This document shows positions 16,431-24,217 of a DNA stretch of 26,640 nt, in pieces; position 1 is the stretch's first letter, and each line of letters begins with the position of its first letter. The DNA is from JBDTVS01 sp040007095 (GTDB taxonomy: Bacteria > Acidobacteriota > Vicinamibacteria > Vicinamibacterales > CAVVIG01). The translations under genes were made by a program, and so were the position numbers. A model generated the notes under the pieces. That model had not been told where the DNA came from and did no database searches. It saw only the letters and a program-made list of their open reading frames with translations. The DNA lies in assembly GCA_040007095.1 (NCBI GenBank), contig JBDTVS010000050.1:1-26640 (forward strand), read 5' to 3'.

Positions 16431-17774
16431 TTATCTCATTGAGGGTACTGAATCGTCCTGAAACCGCCGCGAGATGGGAATGAAGGCTAGGGCTGTCGCG
16501 GTCATGATGACCGCGAGCAGTCCAAAATACGGCGCGGGCGTGAGCTGTTTTTCGTAGAATGGCGCGAAGAGCAGCCCGAGCGAGTCACCGACGAACACCA
16601 TCATCCAGAACGCGGCGGTCACGACGCTTTTCGTTCCAGGGGCCGCTTGCCGGTAGGCGAACTCCATGCCGACGGGGCTGATACACAGCTCGGCGAGCGT
16701 GACGACGAACGTCGCGAGGATCACCCACCAGACGGTCACCACGCCGTCCCGCGCCAGCCAGGCTGCATACGCCATGACCAAGGACGTCGCCACGACGATC
16801 GCAAAGCCCATCAACATCTTCGTCGTGTCTGGCACCTCGCGCCCGCCTCTCTGCCTCTTCGCCTGGTTCCAGACGAAGTTGAACACCGGCGTCAGCAGAA
16901 CGATGAACACGGGATTGAGCGCCTGCATCTGATTCGACGTGAGGCTGACCCCGCCGAACAGGTGGAGATCGGTGTGCGACTGGGCGAAATAGATCCACGT
17001 GTCGGCGTTCTGGTCGTAGATCAGCCAGAAGATGGCGATGGCGGCGAACACGCCTGAGATGCGGCGCAGCGTCCGTCGTTCCGCCTCTCGCTGCTGGGGA
17101 GACTTGGGAGGGAGTGCTCGGACGTTCTCGCTCGGATACCAGCGCCGTCCACACGCGAACACACCGAAGGCCGCCGCCATCAGGACAGCCGGGATCATCA
17201 GCGCCAGCCCGTATTGCCCATTCTGGGCCTGCACGACCAGCGGCAAGGTGAAGGCACTCAACGCCGCACCGACGTTGACGGCAGCATAGTACAGGCTGAA
17301 CCCTTCGTTGAGCAGCGCCTCTTTCTTCTCCGCATCGTAGATCTGGCCCATCAGCACGCTGGTGTTGGGCTTAATCGCGCCAGAGCCGAGCGCCAGAAGA
17401 GTGAGCGCCACGAAAAGACCTGAGGTGGTCTGGATGCCCCCCAGAATGACGTGCCCCAGAATATACGGCAGCGAATAGTAAATGATGGTCTTGTAGCGGC
17501 CCAGGTACTTCTCAGCGATCCATGCGCCCAAGAAGGGCGTCAGATAGCACAGCGCCATGAACCCCTTCATCACCGTCGCTCCAGCGGCCTCGCTGTAGTG
17601 CAGCACGTCGATCATGTACAGCGCGAGCAATGTCCGCATGCCGTAGTAACTCGCGCGCTCGGCAAGCTCGCCGAAGAAGACGAACCAGAAGCCGGTCGGA
17701 TGCTGGCCGAGCCGGCGAATGGGGTTGGTGCTGGGGACGAACTCGGGTTCGAGAGAAGGCAATGGGCTGCTCAT
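16431..17774 (-). CDS. POT/PTR2-family proton-dependent oligopeptide transporter
   Basis: This 447-residue inner-membrane protein has the signatures of the POT family: the proton-coupling ExxER motif in FFGELAERASYYGMR (E36, E39, R40), the first cytoplasmic loop 'FLGAWIAEKYLGRYKTI' and the 'SLYYAAVNVGA' version of the FYxxINxG signature. About 12 hydrophobic segments are visible. POT proteins import di- and tripeptides with protons. It is a little short for the family, which often has 14 segments. The frame stays open upstream to 18377, but that extension has shadow-like composition. The start at 17774 (MSSPLPSLEPEF) directly precedes the conserved NPIRRLGQHPTGFW entry to helix 1. Only a weak GGAA precedes it. 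Confidence 0.92.
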   Translation of the reverse strand: MSSPLPSLEPEFVPSTNPIRRLGQHPTGFWFVFFGELAERASYYGMRTLLALYMIDVLHYSEAAGATVMKGFMALCYLTPFLGAWIAEKYLGRYKTIIYYSLPYILGHVILGGIQTTSGLFVALTLLALGSGAIKPNTSVLMGQIYDAEKKEALLNEGFSLYYAAVNVGAALSAFTLPLVVQAQNGQYGLALMIPAVLMAAAFGVFACGRRWYPSENVRALPPKSPQQREAERRTLRRISGVFAAIAIFWLIYDQNADTWIYFAQSHTDLHLFGGVSLTSNQMQALNPVFIVLLTPVFNFVWNQAKRQRGGREVPDTTKMLMGFAIVVATSLVMAYAAWLARDGVVTVWWVILATFVVTLAELCISPVGMEFAYRQAAPGTKSVVTAAFWMMVFVGDSLGLLFAPFYEKQLTPAPYFGLLAVIMTATALAFIPISRRFQDDSVPSMR

Positions 17775-18225
17775 GAGAGTTCCGAGAATGGCACGGCACC
17801 CGCGACCGTGGCAACGTTGTTCTGGGAGGGACCAGCTGACACGTGCCGAAGTGGCCTCGAGACGTCGGCAGCCTTGACCCATGCTCGCAGTTGCCGGTCG
17901 GCTTGCGGCAAAACCCCTGACTTCGCCGTGGTTCTCGAGGTCGAGGAAGCGTTCTTTTACTGCTCGAACCGCGTTGTCCGTTCGAACCTCTGGACACCGC
18001 AGGCCTGGCCGGCAGCTCGAGGACCGGCACGTCGTCAAGCGTGGCGCGTCGAAGGCGAAGGGTGGGCGCCCCAACGGTTCTGCGTGCTCGCGACGTTGAG
18101 ACGAATCCGAATGCGTCCGCAGTTTCGCCCGAGCGCGCGCTATTCTAGGTCCGCCTGGCCCGGGCGAGGCTGGCGCACGGCGTGCGGCGATGGCTCGGCA
18201 GGCTTTTTTGAGAAAGGATGATGTG
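17775..18225. other. Divergent intergenic region, no gene recognised
   Basis: This 451-bp stretch separates the start of the peptide transporter from the start of the creatininase-like gene. Open frames in it are shadow-like and have no recognisable protein. One small inverted repeat is present, TCGAAC (17964-17969) with GTTCGA (17980-17985). TATTCT at 18141-18146 could be a -10 for the rightward gene, but no matching -35 was found at the right distance. Confidence 0.5.
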
Positions 18226-19032
18226 ATGAGCATGATGACGAGGTTGGCGGCCACGATGGCGGTCGCGGTGGTGTCGGGGTCGAGCCTTGTGGCGCAGACG
18301 CGGTCGGTGTTCATCGAGGATCTGACCTCGCCTGAGCTGCGCGACGCGATTACCGCGGGCAAGACGTCGGCGATCATCTATGCCGGCGGCATCGAGCAGA
18401 ACGGGGCGCACATGGCCCTCATCAAGCACAACGTGATCGCCCGTCACGTGGCGGGGCAGATCGCCGAGCGCCTCGGCACGGCCCTGGTCTATCCGATCAT
18501 CCCCTTTTCGATGAACGGCGACCCGTCCGCCGAGAAGGCCGGCCACATGCGGTTCCCCGGGACGATCACGGTCTCGTCGGACGTCTTTCTCGGCGTCATA
18601 CGCGGCGTGACGCTCAGCGCCATCTCGGCGGGATTCAAGCACGTGTTTGTGATGGGCGATCATGGTGGCGGGCAGGCCGAGCTGAAGCTGGCCGCCGAGA
18701 GCCTGGACAACGACTGGAAGGCGAAGGGCGTCCACGTCTCGTACATCACGCTGACCAGGTCGGCCCAGCAGATGACGGCGTATCTGACCGAGCGCAAGGT
18801 CCGCGGCGCCGGCCACGCCGGCACGATTGAGACGGCACAGGTGATGGCCGTCGATCCGGCTCGCCAGTGGGTCCACCCCGACAAGTTTGCGGTGAGCGCC
18901 GCCGGACCCGAGGCGGTCACCGGGGTCAGTGCCGACCCCGCCGCGGCGACCGCGGAGATGGGGCGGGTCTTCCTCGACTACAAAATCGCCGACGCGATCG
19001 AACAGATCCGTACGGCGCTCGCCAAAAAGTAG
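18226..19032 (+). CDS. Exported creatininase-family protein
   Basis: This 268-residue protein has a Sec signal (MSMMTRLAATMAVAVVSGSSLVAQT) followed by a creatininase-type fold: 'AIIYAGGIEQNGAHMALIKHN' (49-69), 'GHMRFPGTITVSSDVF' and 'HVFVMGDHGGGQAE' (139-152). Classical creatininases are cytoplasmic metal amidohydrolases with EQHGPHLPL...D and NGHGGN-type ligand motifs. Here the His after EQ is Asn59, the usual Asp is replaced by His68, and the second site reads GDHGGGQ. So it is a divergent, exported branch that may bind metal differently or use another substrate. The start is the ATG at 18226, after AAAGGA at 18213-18218; an in-frame ATG at 18190 lacks a Shine-Dalgarno. Creatinine as the substrate is not supported. 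Confidence 0.88.
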   Translation: MSMMTRLAATMAVAVVSGSSLVAQTRSVFIEDLTSPELRDAITAGKTSAIIYAGGIEQNGAHMALIKHNVIARHVAGQIAERLGTALVYPIIPFSMNGDPSAEKAGHMRFPGTITVSSDVFLGVIRGVTLSAISAGFKHVFVMGDHGGGQAELKLAAESLDNDWKAKGVHVSYITLTRSAQQMTAYLTERKVRGAGHAGTIETAQVMAVDPARQWVHPDKFAVSAAGPEAVTGVSADPAAATAEMGRVFLDYKIADAIEQIRTALAKK

Positions 19033-19429
19033 GCTGAAACGCGTTCACGAGGTTCGCTGAGCTCGTCGAGCGGAGTCGAGGCCGTAGGTTCGTTCCCGGC
19101 CGCCTGAACCCGTGCGCGCGGCGATGTGCCGTGTGTGTGACCGGTTCGTCGCATGACGCCGTTCTGACGAAGTCGCCGATTGGGTGTTCTTCCTGGCCAG
19201 CGATCTCGCGGAGAATATCGCGGGCTCCGATTCTTCGTGATCGGCGGCGGCCTGATAGCCTCTTGTTGCTTCCGGCGTGCTGCGACGCCAGGGCTGATTG
19301 AGCGGTGTCGGCCACGACGCAGACGCGGCCTGGAGCGACGGGCCGTCAAGCCCTGTTGCACTGAACTTCCACGCCCATCATAATCCTGCCCTCGGAGCAC
19401 AACCAGTCGTCGCGTCCGCAGGAGTCATC
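19033..19429. other. Intergenic region before the hydrolase-caspase cassette
   Basis: This 397-bp stretch holds no convincing gene. It contains the repeat-like string at 19052-19080 listed separately, and an AGGAG Shine-Dalgarno at 19420-19424 for the cassette's first gene. No clear promoter could be picked by eye. Confidence 0.5.
19052..19080. repeat. Candidate dispersed intergenic repeat unit
   Basis: The string starts GTTCGCTGAGCTCGTCGAGC and continues CGGAGTCGAG. It combines GCTCG/CGAGC and CTCG/CGAG self-complementary parts. Its reverse complement (CTCGACTCCGCTCGACGAGC) resembles short intergenic repeats known from several high-GC genomes (from memory). Only one copy is visible here. 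Confidence 0.3.
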
Positions 19430-20893
19430 ATGCTTCGCAAGGATCACTACCTTGATCTGGCCGGCGGCAAGTTCAACCTGACGACGTCAGCTGATCTCGG
19501 GCGGCTGTTCGAGGCCGTGGAGCGGTCACCCCTGAAGGACAGCCTCGTGGTGCACTTCCATGGTGGCCTCGTGTCGCGCGCTCAGGGCGAGAAGGCCGCC
19601 GAGGGGCTGATGCCTTACTACGAGAGCGGTGCCGCGTATCCGGTGTTCTTCTTGTGGCGGTCCGATCTGCAGAGCACGTTTGCTCAGAATCTGAATCAGA
19701 TCGCGCGCGAGCCGGTCTTCAAGCGGCTCGTCAAGCGCCTGATCCAGCTCGCGCTCGGCAAGCTGGTTCCGTACCTTGGCGGCCGTGCCGGCGGTGTCCT
19801 CGAACTGCCGGATGAGAACGAGATGCCGGACGACCTTGAGGGTCTGGCTGCCTACGCGGCCGCCCGTGAACCGGCTCCGTCGAGCGTTCAGGGCATGACG
19901 CTGACGAACCAGCAGTTCGATCAGGCGCAAACCGAGCTCGAGAGCGACGAGGTGATCCAGATCGAGTCGCGTGCGATCACGGAATACGCATCACCGTTGC
20001 CGCCGGACACCGCGCGCGCACGCAGTGCGCGTGGCGCGGCGGTCACGCCACGCCCCACTCTCATGTCCACGTCCGTCGTCAACGAACTGGTGAGCGAGCG
20101 CGGCGGTTCGGGTGAACGGTTGGGCATCCTGACGTTCGCCACCCTCGCCATCAAGGGCGTCTTGATATTGAAGCGCGTCATCGACCGCTTTGGTGCCGCA
20201 CGCGATCATGCGCTTTATCCAACCGTTGTCGAGGAGACGCTACGAGAGCTGTACGTCGACAGTCTCGGTGCGCTCAGTTGGGCCCTGATGAAAAGGGACA
20301 CTGAAGAGGCGTTCGGCGACGATCCGCTCTTGCACGGCGGTACCGCCTTCGTGAACCGCCTTGCGGCGTGGTGGAAGCCGGGCCGTCGCGTCTGCCTCGT
20401 CGGGCACAGCACGGGCGCGATCTACATCGGCCATTTTCTCGAGCATGCCGACGCGGCCCTTCCATCCGAGGCCAGGTTCGACGTCGCCTTTCTGGCGCCC
20501 GCCTGCTCGTTCGAATTCATGGCCGGAAAGCTTCCCGTGTTCCGGCGGCGCGTGTCGCGGTTCCGCATGTTTGCTCTGAAAGAGGAGCTCGAACGTGGTT
20601 ACTGGGAGATCCCGCTGCTGTACCCGGCTTCGCTGCTGTACATGGTGTCGGGCATGTTCGAGGAGCCGACGGTGGACATGCCGATCGTAGGGATGCAGCG
20701 GTACTATTCCGCGGCCGCTCCGTACGCGATGCCGGAGATCACGGCGGTGGCGGATTACGTGAGGGAAAATAGCGTCTGGTCGCTGGCGGAAGGAGCCCCG
20801 GGGCTCTGCAGCTCGGCGGCGAAGCACGGCGCGTTTGATGAGGACGTCCCGACGCTTGAAAGCCTTCGGGAGTTCCTGCGTGGAGGCCGGTGA
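19430..20893 (+). CDS. Alpha/beta hydrolase, first gene of a hydrolase-caspase cassette
   Basis: This 487-residue protein has the parts of a serine alpha/beta hydrolase. An HGG oxyanion-type motif lies at 44-46 ('VVHFHGGLVS'), the nucleophile elbow GHSTG has Ser327, and a C-terminal 'KHGAFDED' has His466 as a likely catalytic His. Asp near 355 ('FDVAFLAPA') is a possible acid. Between the first strands and the elbow lies an unusual insert of about 200 residues (roughly 95-290), partly acidic and partly Arg/Ala-rich. It could be a lid or a cleavable linker. No signal peptide is seen, so it is probably cytoplasmic. The start at 19430 follows AGGAG by 5 nt; the frame extends upstream to 19298 without family-like sequence. 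Its stop is 1 nt before the caspase gene's GTG, so the two are co-translated. The substrate (lipid, ester or peptide) is unknown. Confidence 0.85.
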   Translation: MLRKDHYLDLAGGKFNLTTSADLGRLFEAVERSPLKDSLVVHFHGGLVSRAQGEKAAEGLMPYYESGAAYPVFFLWRSDLQSTFAQNLNQIAREPVFKRLVKRLIQLALGKLVPYLGGRAGGVLELPDENEMPDDLEGLAAYAAAREPAPSSVQGMTLTNQQFDQAQTELESDEVIQIESRAITEYASPLPPDTARARSARGAAVTPRPTLMSTSVVNELVSERGGSGERLGILTFATLAIKGVLILKRVIDRFGAARDHALYPTVVEETLRELYVDSLGALSWALMKRDTEEAFGDDPLLHGGTAFVNRLAAWWKPGRRVCLVGHSTGAIYIGHFLEHADAALPSEARFDVAFLAPACSFEFMAGKLPVFRRRVSRFRMFALKEELERGYWEIPLLYPASLLYMVSGMFEEPTVDMPIVGMQRYYSAAAPYAMPEITAVADYVRENSVWSLAEGAPGLCSSAAKHGAFDEDVPTLESLREFLRGGR

Positions 20894-20894
20894 C

Positions 20895-21920
20895 GTGGCG
20901 GACGACGATTACGGGCTGGTCGTCGGCATCAACGAGTACGCGGAACCGCCTGGCGCTCTCGAGGGCGCGAAGCAGGACGCTCGAGATTTCCTCGACTGGC
21001 TGAAGTCCAGCAGCGGTGCGAACGTTCCAGAAAAGAACGTGGATCCGTTCGTCAGGCTCTCCGACGCGAAGAGGACCGAACCCACCTACAGTACGCTCCT
21101 CACACTCCTCGTCGCGATCCGGAAGCGGGCTCCGGGCGGCAGCAAGAAGCGTGTCGGCCGCCGCCTCTACATCTTTCTCGCCGGACACGGCATCTCGCCG
21201 CCAACGGATCTCGACGAAACCGGGCTGGTCACAGTGGAAGCCGAGGACCAATTGATGCCCTGCTTGCCCGGCAAGCAGAGCGCCGACGGGTTCGTGCTGA
21301 CAGGACGCTTCGACGAAGTCCTCCTCTTCATGGATTGCTGCCGCGTGACCGATTTGCTGCAGAAGCAGAATGTCATTCCGATCGTCGAGAAGCCCGACCC
21401 CAACGCGGCGGCGAAGGTGAAGCGCTTCTACGTGTACGCCGCCGCGTTCGGGAAGCCCGCGCGTGAGGTGAGAGACAACGGCGTCACGCGTGGGATTTTC
21501 TCGCGCGTGCTGATCGACGCACTCAGGGGCGCGGCGTCGCCAGACCCCGACGGGCGGCTGACGACCACGCAGCTGCGTGCCTATCTCGAGCGGGAGATGA
21601 AGAACGTCGTCATCAACGGAGAGGAGCAGGTCCCGAAGTTTCCGAGCACGGACGAGATCGTGCTCGTACACGGACTGACGCCGAGGCGTGTGGCGATCAA
21701 CGTGACCTTTGCCGCGCCGATCGACCACATTGCCGTCCTCGACGGCGGCAACCGTCTCGCTCCTGTGACACCCGACGATATGGTGGCGACGGCGACCGGC
21801 TGCCGTTTCTCCGTGCCCGCGGCCCGAACGTATCTGCTCGTCGCCCGGAACGCTGCCGGCGCGTCGATCGGCTTCAAAGAGCTGAAGGCGGAGGGGGAGC
21901 AGATCGATGTCACCCTCTAG
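20895..21920 (+). CDS. Caspase-fold (peptidase C14-like) protease
   Basis: This 341-residue protein begins with the caspase-like first strand and helix, 'DYGLVVGINEYAEPPGALEGAKQDARDFLDWL'. It carries the catalytic His in 'LYIFLAGHGIS' (H98) and the catalytic Cys in 'LLFMDCCR' (C149, by alignment with the metacaspase D-x-C motif; C148 is beside it). After about residue 250 comes a beta-sandwich-like domain ('RRVAINVTFAAPIDHIAVLDGG...YLLVARNAAG'). The usual HSG after the Cys reads R-V-T, so the oxyanion side is atypical. The GTG start is chosen because GGAGG lies 8 nt upstream at 20882-20886 and the caspase fold begins at once. An in-frame ATG at 20835 would overlap the hydrolase gene by 59 nt and lacks this signal. 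It probably cleaves and activates, or is regulated by, one of its two co-translated partners. Confidence 0.9.
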   Translation: MADDDYGLVVGINEYAEPPGALEGAKQDARDFLDWLKSSSGANVPEKNVDPFVRLSDAKRTEPTYSTLLTLLVAIRKRAPGGSKKRVGRRLYIFLAGHGISPPTDLDETGLVTVEAEDQLMPCLPGKQSADGFVLTGRFDEVLLFMDCCRVTDLLQKQNVIPIVEKPDPNAAAKVKRFYVYAAAFGKPAREVRDNGVTRGIFSRVLIDALRGAASPDPDGRLTTTQLRAYLEREMKNVVINGEEQVPKFPSTDEIVLVHGLTPRRVAINVTFAAPIDHIAVLDGGNRLAPVTPDDMVATATGCRFSVPAARTYLLVARNAAGASIGFKELKAEGEQIDVTL

Positions 21921-24042
21921 CGCGCCTCAATACAACCTCACGGTTCAGCCACCGGACGAGAACACGCGGATCGAGATCCTGGATGGAAATCTCCGCTCGA
22001 TTCCGCTCGACCACAACCTCGGAGAGGTGTCGGTCCGGGTATCGACCGGCGTCTATGCGGTCCGGTTCTACCAGGGCCACCAGTTCACGGAGAAGCTCGC
22101 GGCACTGACGCCCGACTCGCCTGCGGTGGTCGTCGTCAGCCTCGACCCGCAGCAGCAGCCCAAATTCGCGACGGCGGCGCCGGTGCGTGGAACGTCCACC
22201 ACACGCGAGTGGCAACGCGGTCCGGCCCTCGAGCTGAGCCTTTCACCGGCGCGCCGCGCGCCAGACGGGCAGACCGGCGGAAGCCGTGTGCTGCTGTTCC
22301 TGCGGAACCCGTTCGAGCCGGCGGGCGCGCTGATGGTGGGCGTGACGCTCTGCACTCTCGACGACCGCGTGATCTTCGACCTCGAAAATGAGGGGCAACA
22401 CAATGAGGCGCAAGGATGGGTCGGCGCGCACCTGAACCTGGACGCTGGCGCCTACAAACTCCGTCGCGTGGCCGATGGGAAGGTCGTCGACCAGGTGGTA
22501 TTCACGCAACGGGACTGGCAGACCCAGGTCTTTCTGCTGGCCACCGGAGGCAGCGGGTCGCACGCCGAGGTTCTGCGCACGTCGATCCTCATGGCGGCGT
22601 CGACTGTCGGGTTCAATTTCGAGCGACCGGACCTCCGCTGGACTGAGTCGGCGCTGCGCGCGCTGGAGAGCCGTGCCAATGTGCCGGGTGAGACACGGCA
22701 GGAGATGCTCTGGGCGAAGTTCGAGAACCCGATGCTTGGGATTTACGCTGCGCTGCTGCAGCTGCGGCGACCGGTCATCGACGGCGCCCTGATGCGCGAA
22801 GTGTTCTCGAACCTGCACGCGCTCGTGGGACCGTTGCCCGACGTGCTCGCAATCGGCTGGGCGATCGCGCTGAGAGATGCCGCCTCACGCTCGGATCGAA
22901 CGTTCATGGGGAAGCTGCGCGAGACGACGAGCATTCGCATGCCGCCGATGCTCCGCGAGAGTTGGGAGTATCTGCTGAAAGCCAATGCTGACGAGAACGA
23001 ACTGGTGGTGCCCGGCTCGCTGGCCGACCGGATCGGAGGCCAGCTCGTCAGTGGCAGCCCCTGGCTGGTGTGGACCCGCGAATTGACGTTGTCCGCGGTC
23101 GGCGCGCAGGCCGCCCACATTCCGAATGCACAGGAAATTGCGGCGGCGTCCGCCGAATCGAGAGGCCTGTTCGGCTTCCTGTCGGAGCTCGCGGGCAAGT
23201 TCTTCAACGCCTTTCGGGATACCGCGCTGAAGTCGGTCCTGTCCACGCTTTCGAACCGGCTGAGAAGCGATATTTCCGCGCGGTATTGGCTGCAGACCAA
23301 TCGCTTCACGGATCTCGAGCGCGCGACGGCGTACTGGATTCGCCCGGCAATCAACCCGCAGCTCGCAGGAGTCATCGAGGAAGCCCCGGAACTCGAGAAA
23401 CGGTTCGAGAGCACCGGCCGCACGCGAGCGACTGACGTGCCCGCGATGCTGACCGAGCTCGACATCGCCGCTACAACGGCGCTGCGTACGGCGTGGAGCG
23501 TGTTCACGAAGCTCTACGTCCGTCCGGTCGTTCCTGATGAAAGCTGGCTGGCACAGTTCGTCGAACAGGAAAGTCGCACGCAACCATTGTTCGAGGGCAC
23601 GCTGAAGCGGCTGCGCTCGCGCACGTCGCGCATTCACTGCCCACCGATTTCCCGAAGCCTCAATCTCCTCGAATTCGCGTACCTGTACTACCGTGGGAGC
23701 CCGGCCGCCGCCGACGCAGATCGGGACACGATTGCAAGGCTCGCGGAAACGCTGGACGAGGCCGGTTTCGCGTTCTTAGACGAGCAGAAGAAAGTGACCA
23801 GGACGAGCATCATGTCGGAGCACGCCTCGATGCGGCAGGAGGTCGTCGAATTGATCCAACGTTCGCGCTCGTGGCAGGTGAAGCAGCTGCTGCCGTCCTG
23901 GGAGGACGAGGTCTTTCCAACCGCCAGGCGATACGAGCGCGGCCGGCTATTCCCGCTGCTCGCTAGCGAGCGGTCCGACACAAAACCCACCGATAGCGCA
24001 AGCTCGAGCGATTCCACTCCGGGGAGTCCGGTTCCCGCCTGA
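21907..24042 (+). CDS. 711-residue protein of unknown family, third gene of the hydrolase-caspase cassette
   Basis: I do not recognise a family. The N-terminal third reads as two beta-sandwich-like domains. The first (about 8-85) has 'NLTVQPPDENTRIEILDG' and 'VYAVRFYQG', like PEGA or carboxypeptidase-regulatory strands. The second (about 110-220) has 'AHLNLDAGAYKLRRVADGK' and 'QVVFTQRDWQTQVFLL'. The rest (about 225-680) is mostly helical, with no P-loop, no transmembrane segment and no evident catalytic motif. The C-terminus is a Ser/Thr/Pro-rich tail. There is no signal peptide, so it is probably cytoplasmic. The gene overlaps the caspase gene by 14 nt and its ATG follows a GGAGGGGGAG ribosome site at 21891-21900. 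It could be the sensor or scaffold of the cassette, or the protease's substrate; that is inference from gene order. Confidence 0.85.
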   Translation: MSPSSAPQYNLTVQPPDENTRIEILDGNLRSIPLDHNLGEVSVRVSTGVYAVRFYQGHQFTEKLAALTPDSPAVVVVSLDPQQQPKFATAAPVRGTSTTREWQRGPALELSLSPARRAPDGQTGGSRVLLFLRNPFEPAGALMVGVTLCTLDDRVIFDLENEGQHNEAQGWVGAHLNLDAGAYKLRRVADGKVVDQVVFTQRDWQTQVFLLATGGSGSHAEVLRTSILMAASTVGFNFERPDLRWTESALRALESRANVPGETRQEMLWAKFENPMLGIYAALLQLRRPVIDGALMREVFSNLHALVGPLPDVLAIGWAIALRDAASRSDRTFMGKLRETTSIRMPPMLRESWEYLLKANADENELVVPGSLADRIGGQLVSGSPWLVWTRELTLSAVGAQAAHIPNAQEIAAASAESRGLFGFLSELAGKFFNAFRDTALKSVLSTLSNRLRSDISARYWLQTNRFTDLERATAYWIRPAINPQLAGVIEEAPELEKRFESTGRTRATDVPAMLTELDIAATTALRTAWSVFTKLYVRPVVPDESWLAQFVEQESRTQPLFEGTLKRLRSRTSRIHCPPISRSLNLLEFAYLYYRGSPAAADADRDTIARLAETLDEAGFAFLDEQKKVTRTSIMSEHASMRQEVVELIQRSRSWQVKQLLPSWEDEVFPTARRYERGRLFPLLASERSDTKPTDSASSSDSTPGSPVPA

Positions 24043-24217
24043 GTGTCGCCGTATCGCATCAGGGCACAGCATCTGGAGCCCACCGGATGACTGCAACGTC
24101 AAAGGCTGGCGTCCGGAGACGGCGCGCGCACGTCGCCGTTTCAGGCCGTCCGCTCGGCACCGAGCTGTGGATAGAACGCCAGATCGGTGCTTATCGGGTA
24201 AGGGCAGGGCGCGGCCT

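Noticed and set aside
17960..17990. GTTCGAAC string resembling a tRNA T-loop
   Set aside because: The flanking 5-nt stretches do not pair into a T-stem, and no acceptor or anticodon stem could be found around it.
17775..18377. 201-residue N-terminal extension of the peptide transporter
   Set aside because: The extension has shadow-like composition and crosses the whole divergent region; the family starts close to the ATG at 17774.
21907..24042. Gasdermin partner of the caspase-like protease
   Set aside because: Far longer than bacterial gasdermins, and the N-terminus reads as repeated beta-sandwich domains, with no gasdermin-like features visible by eye.
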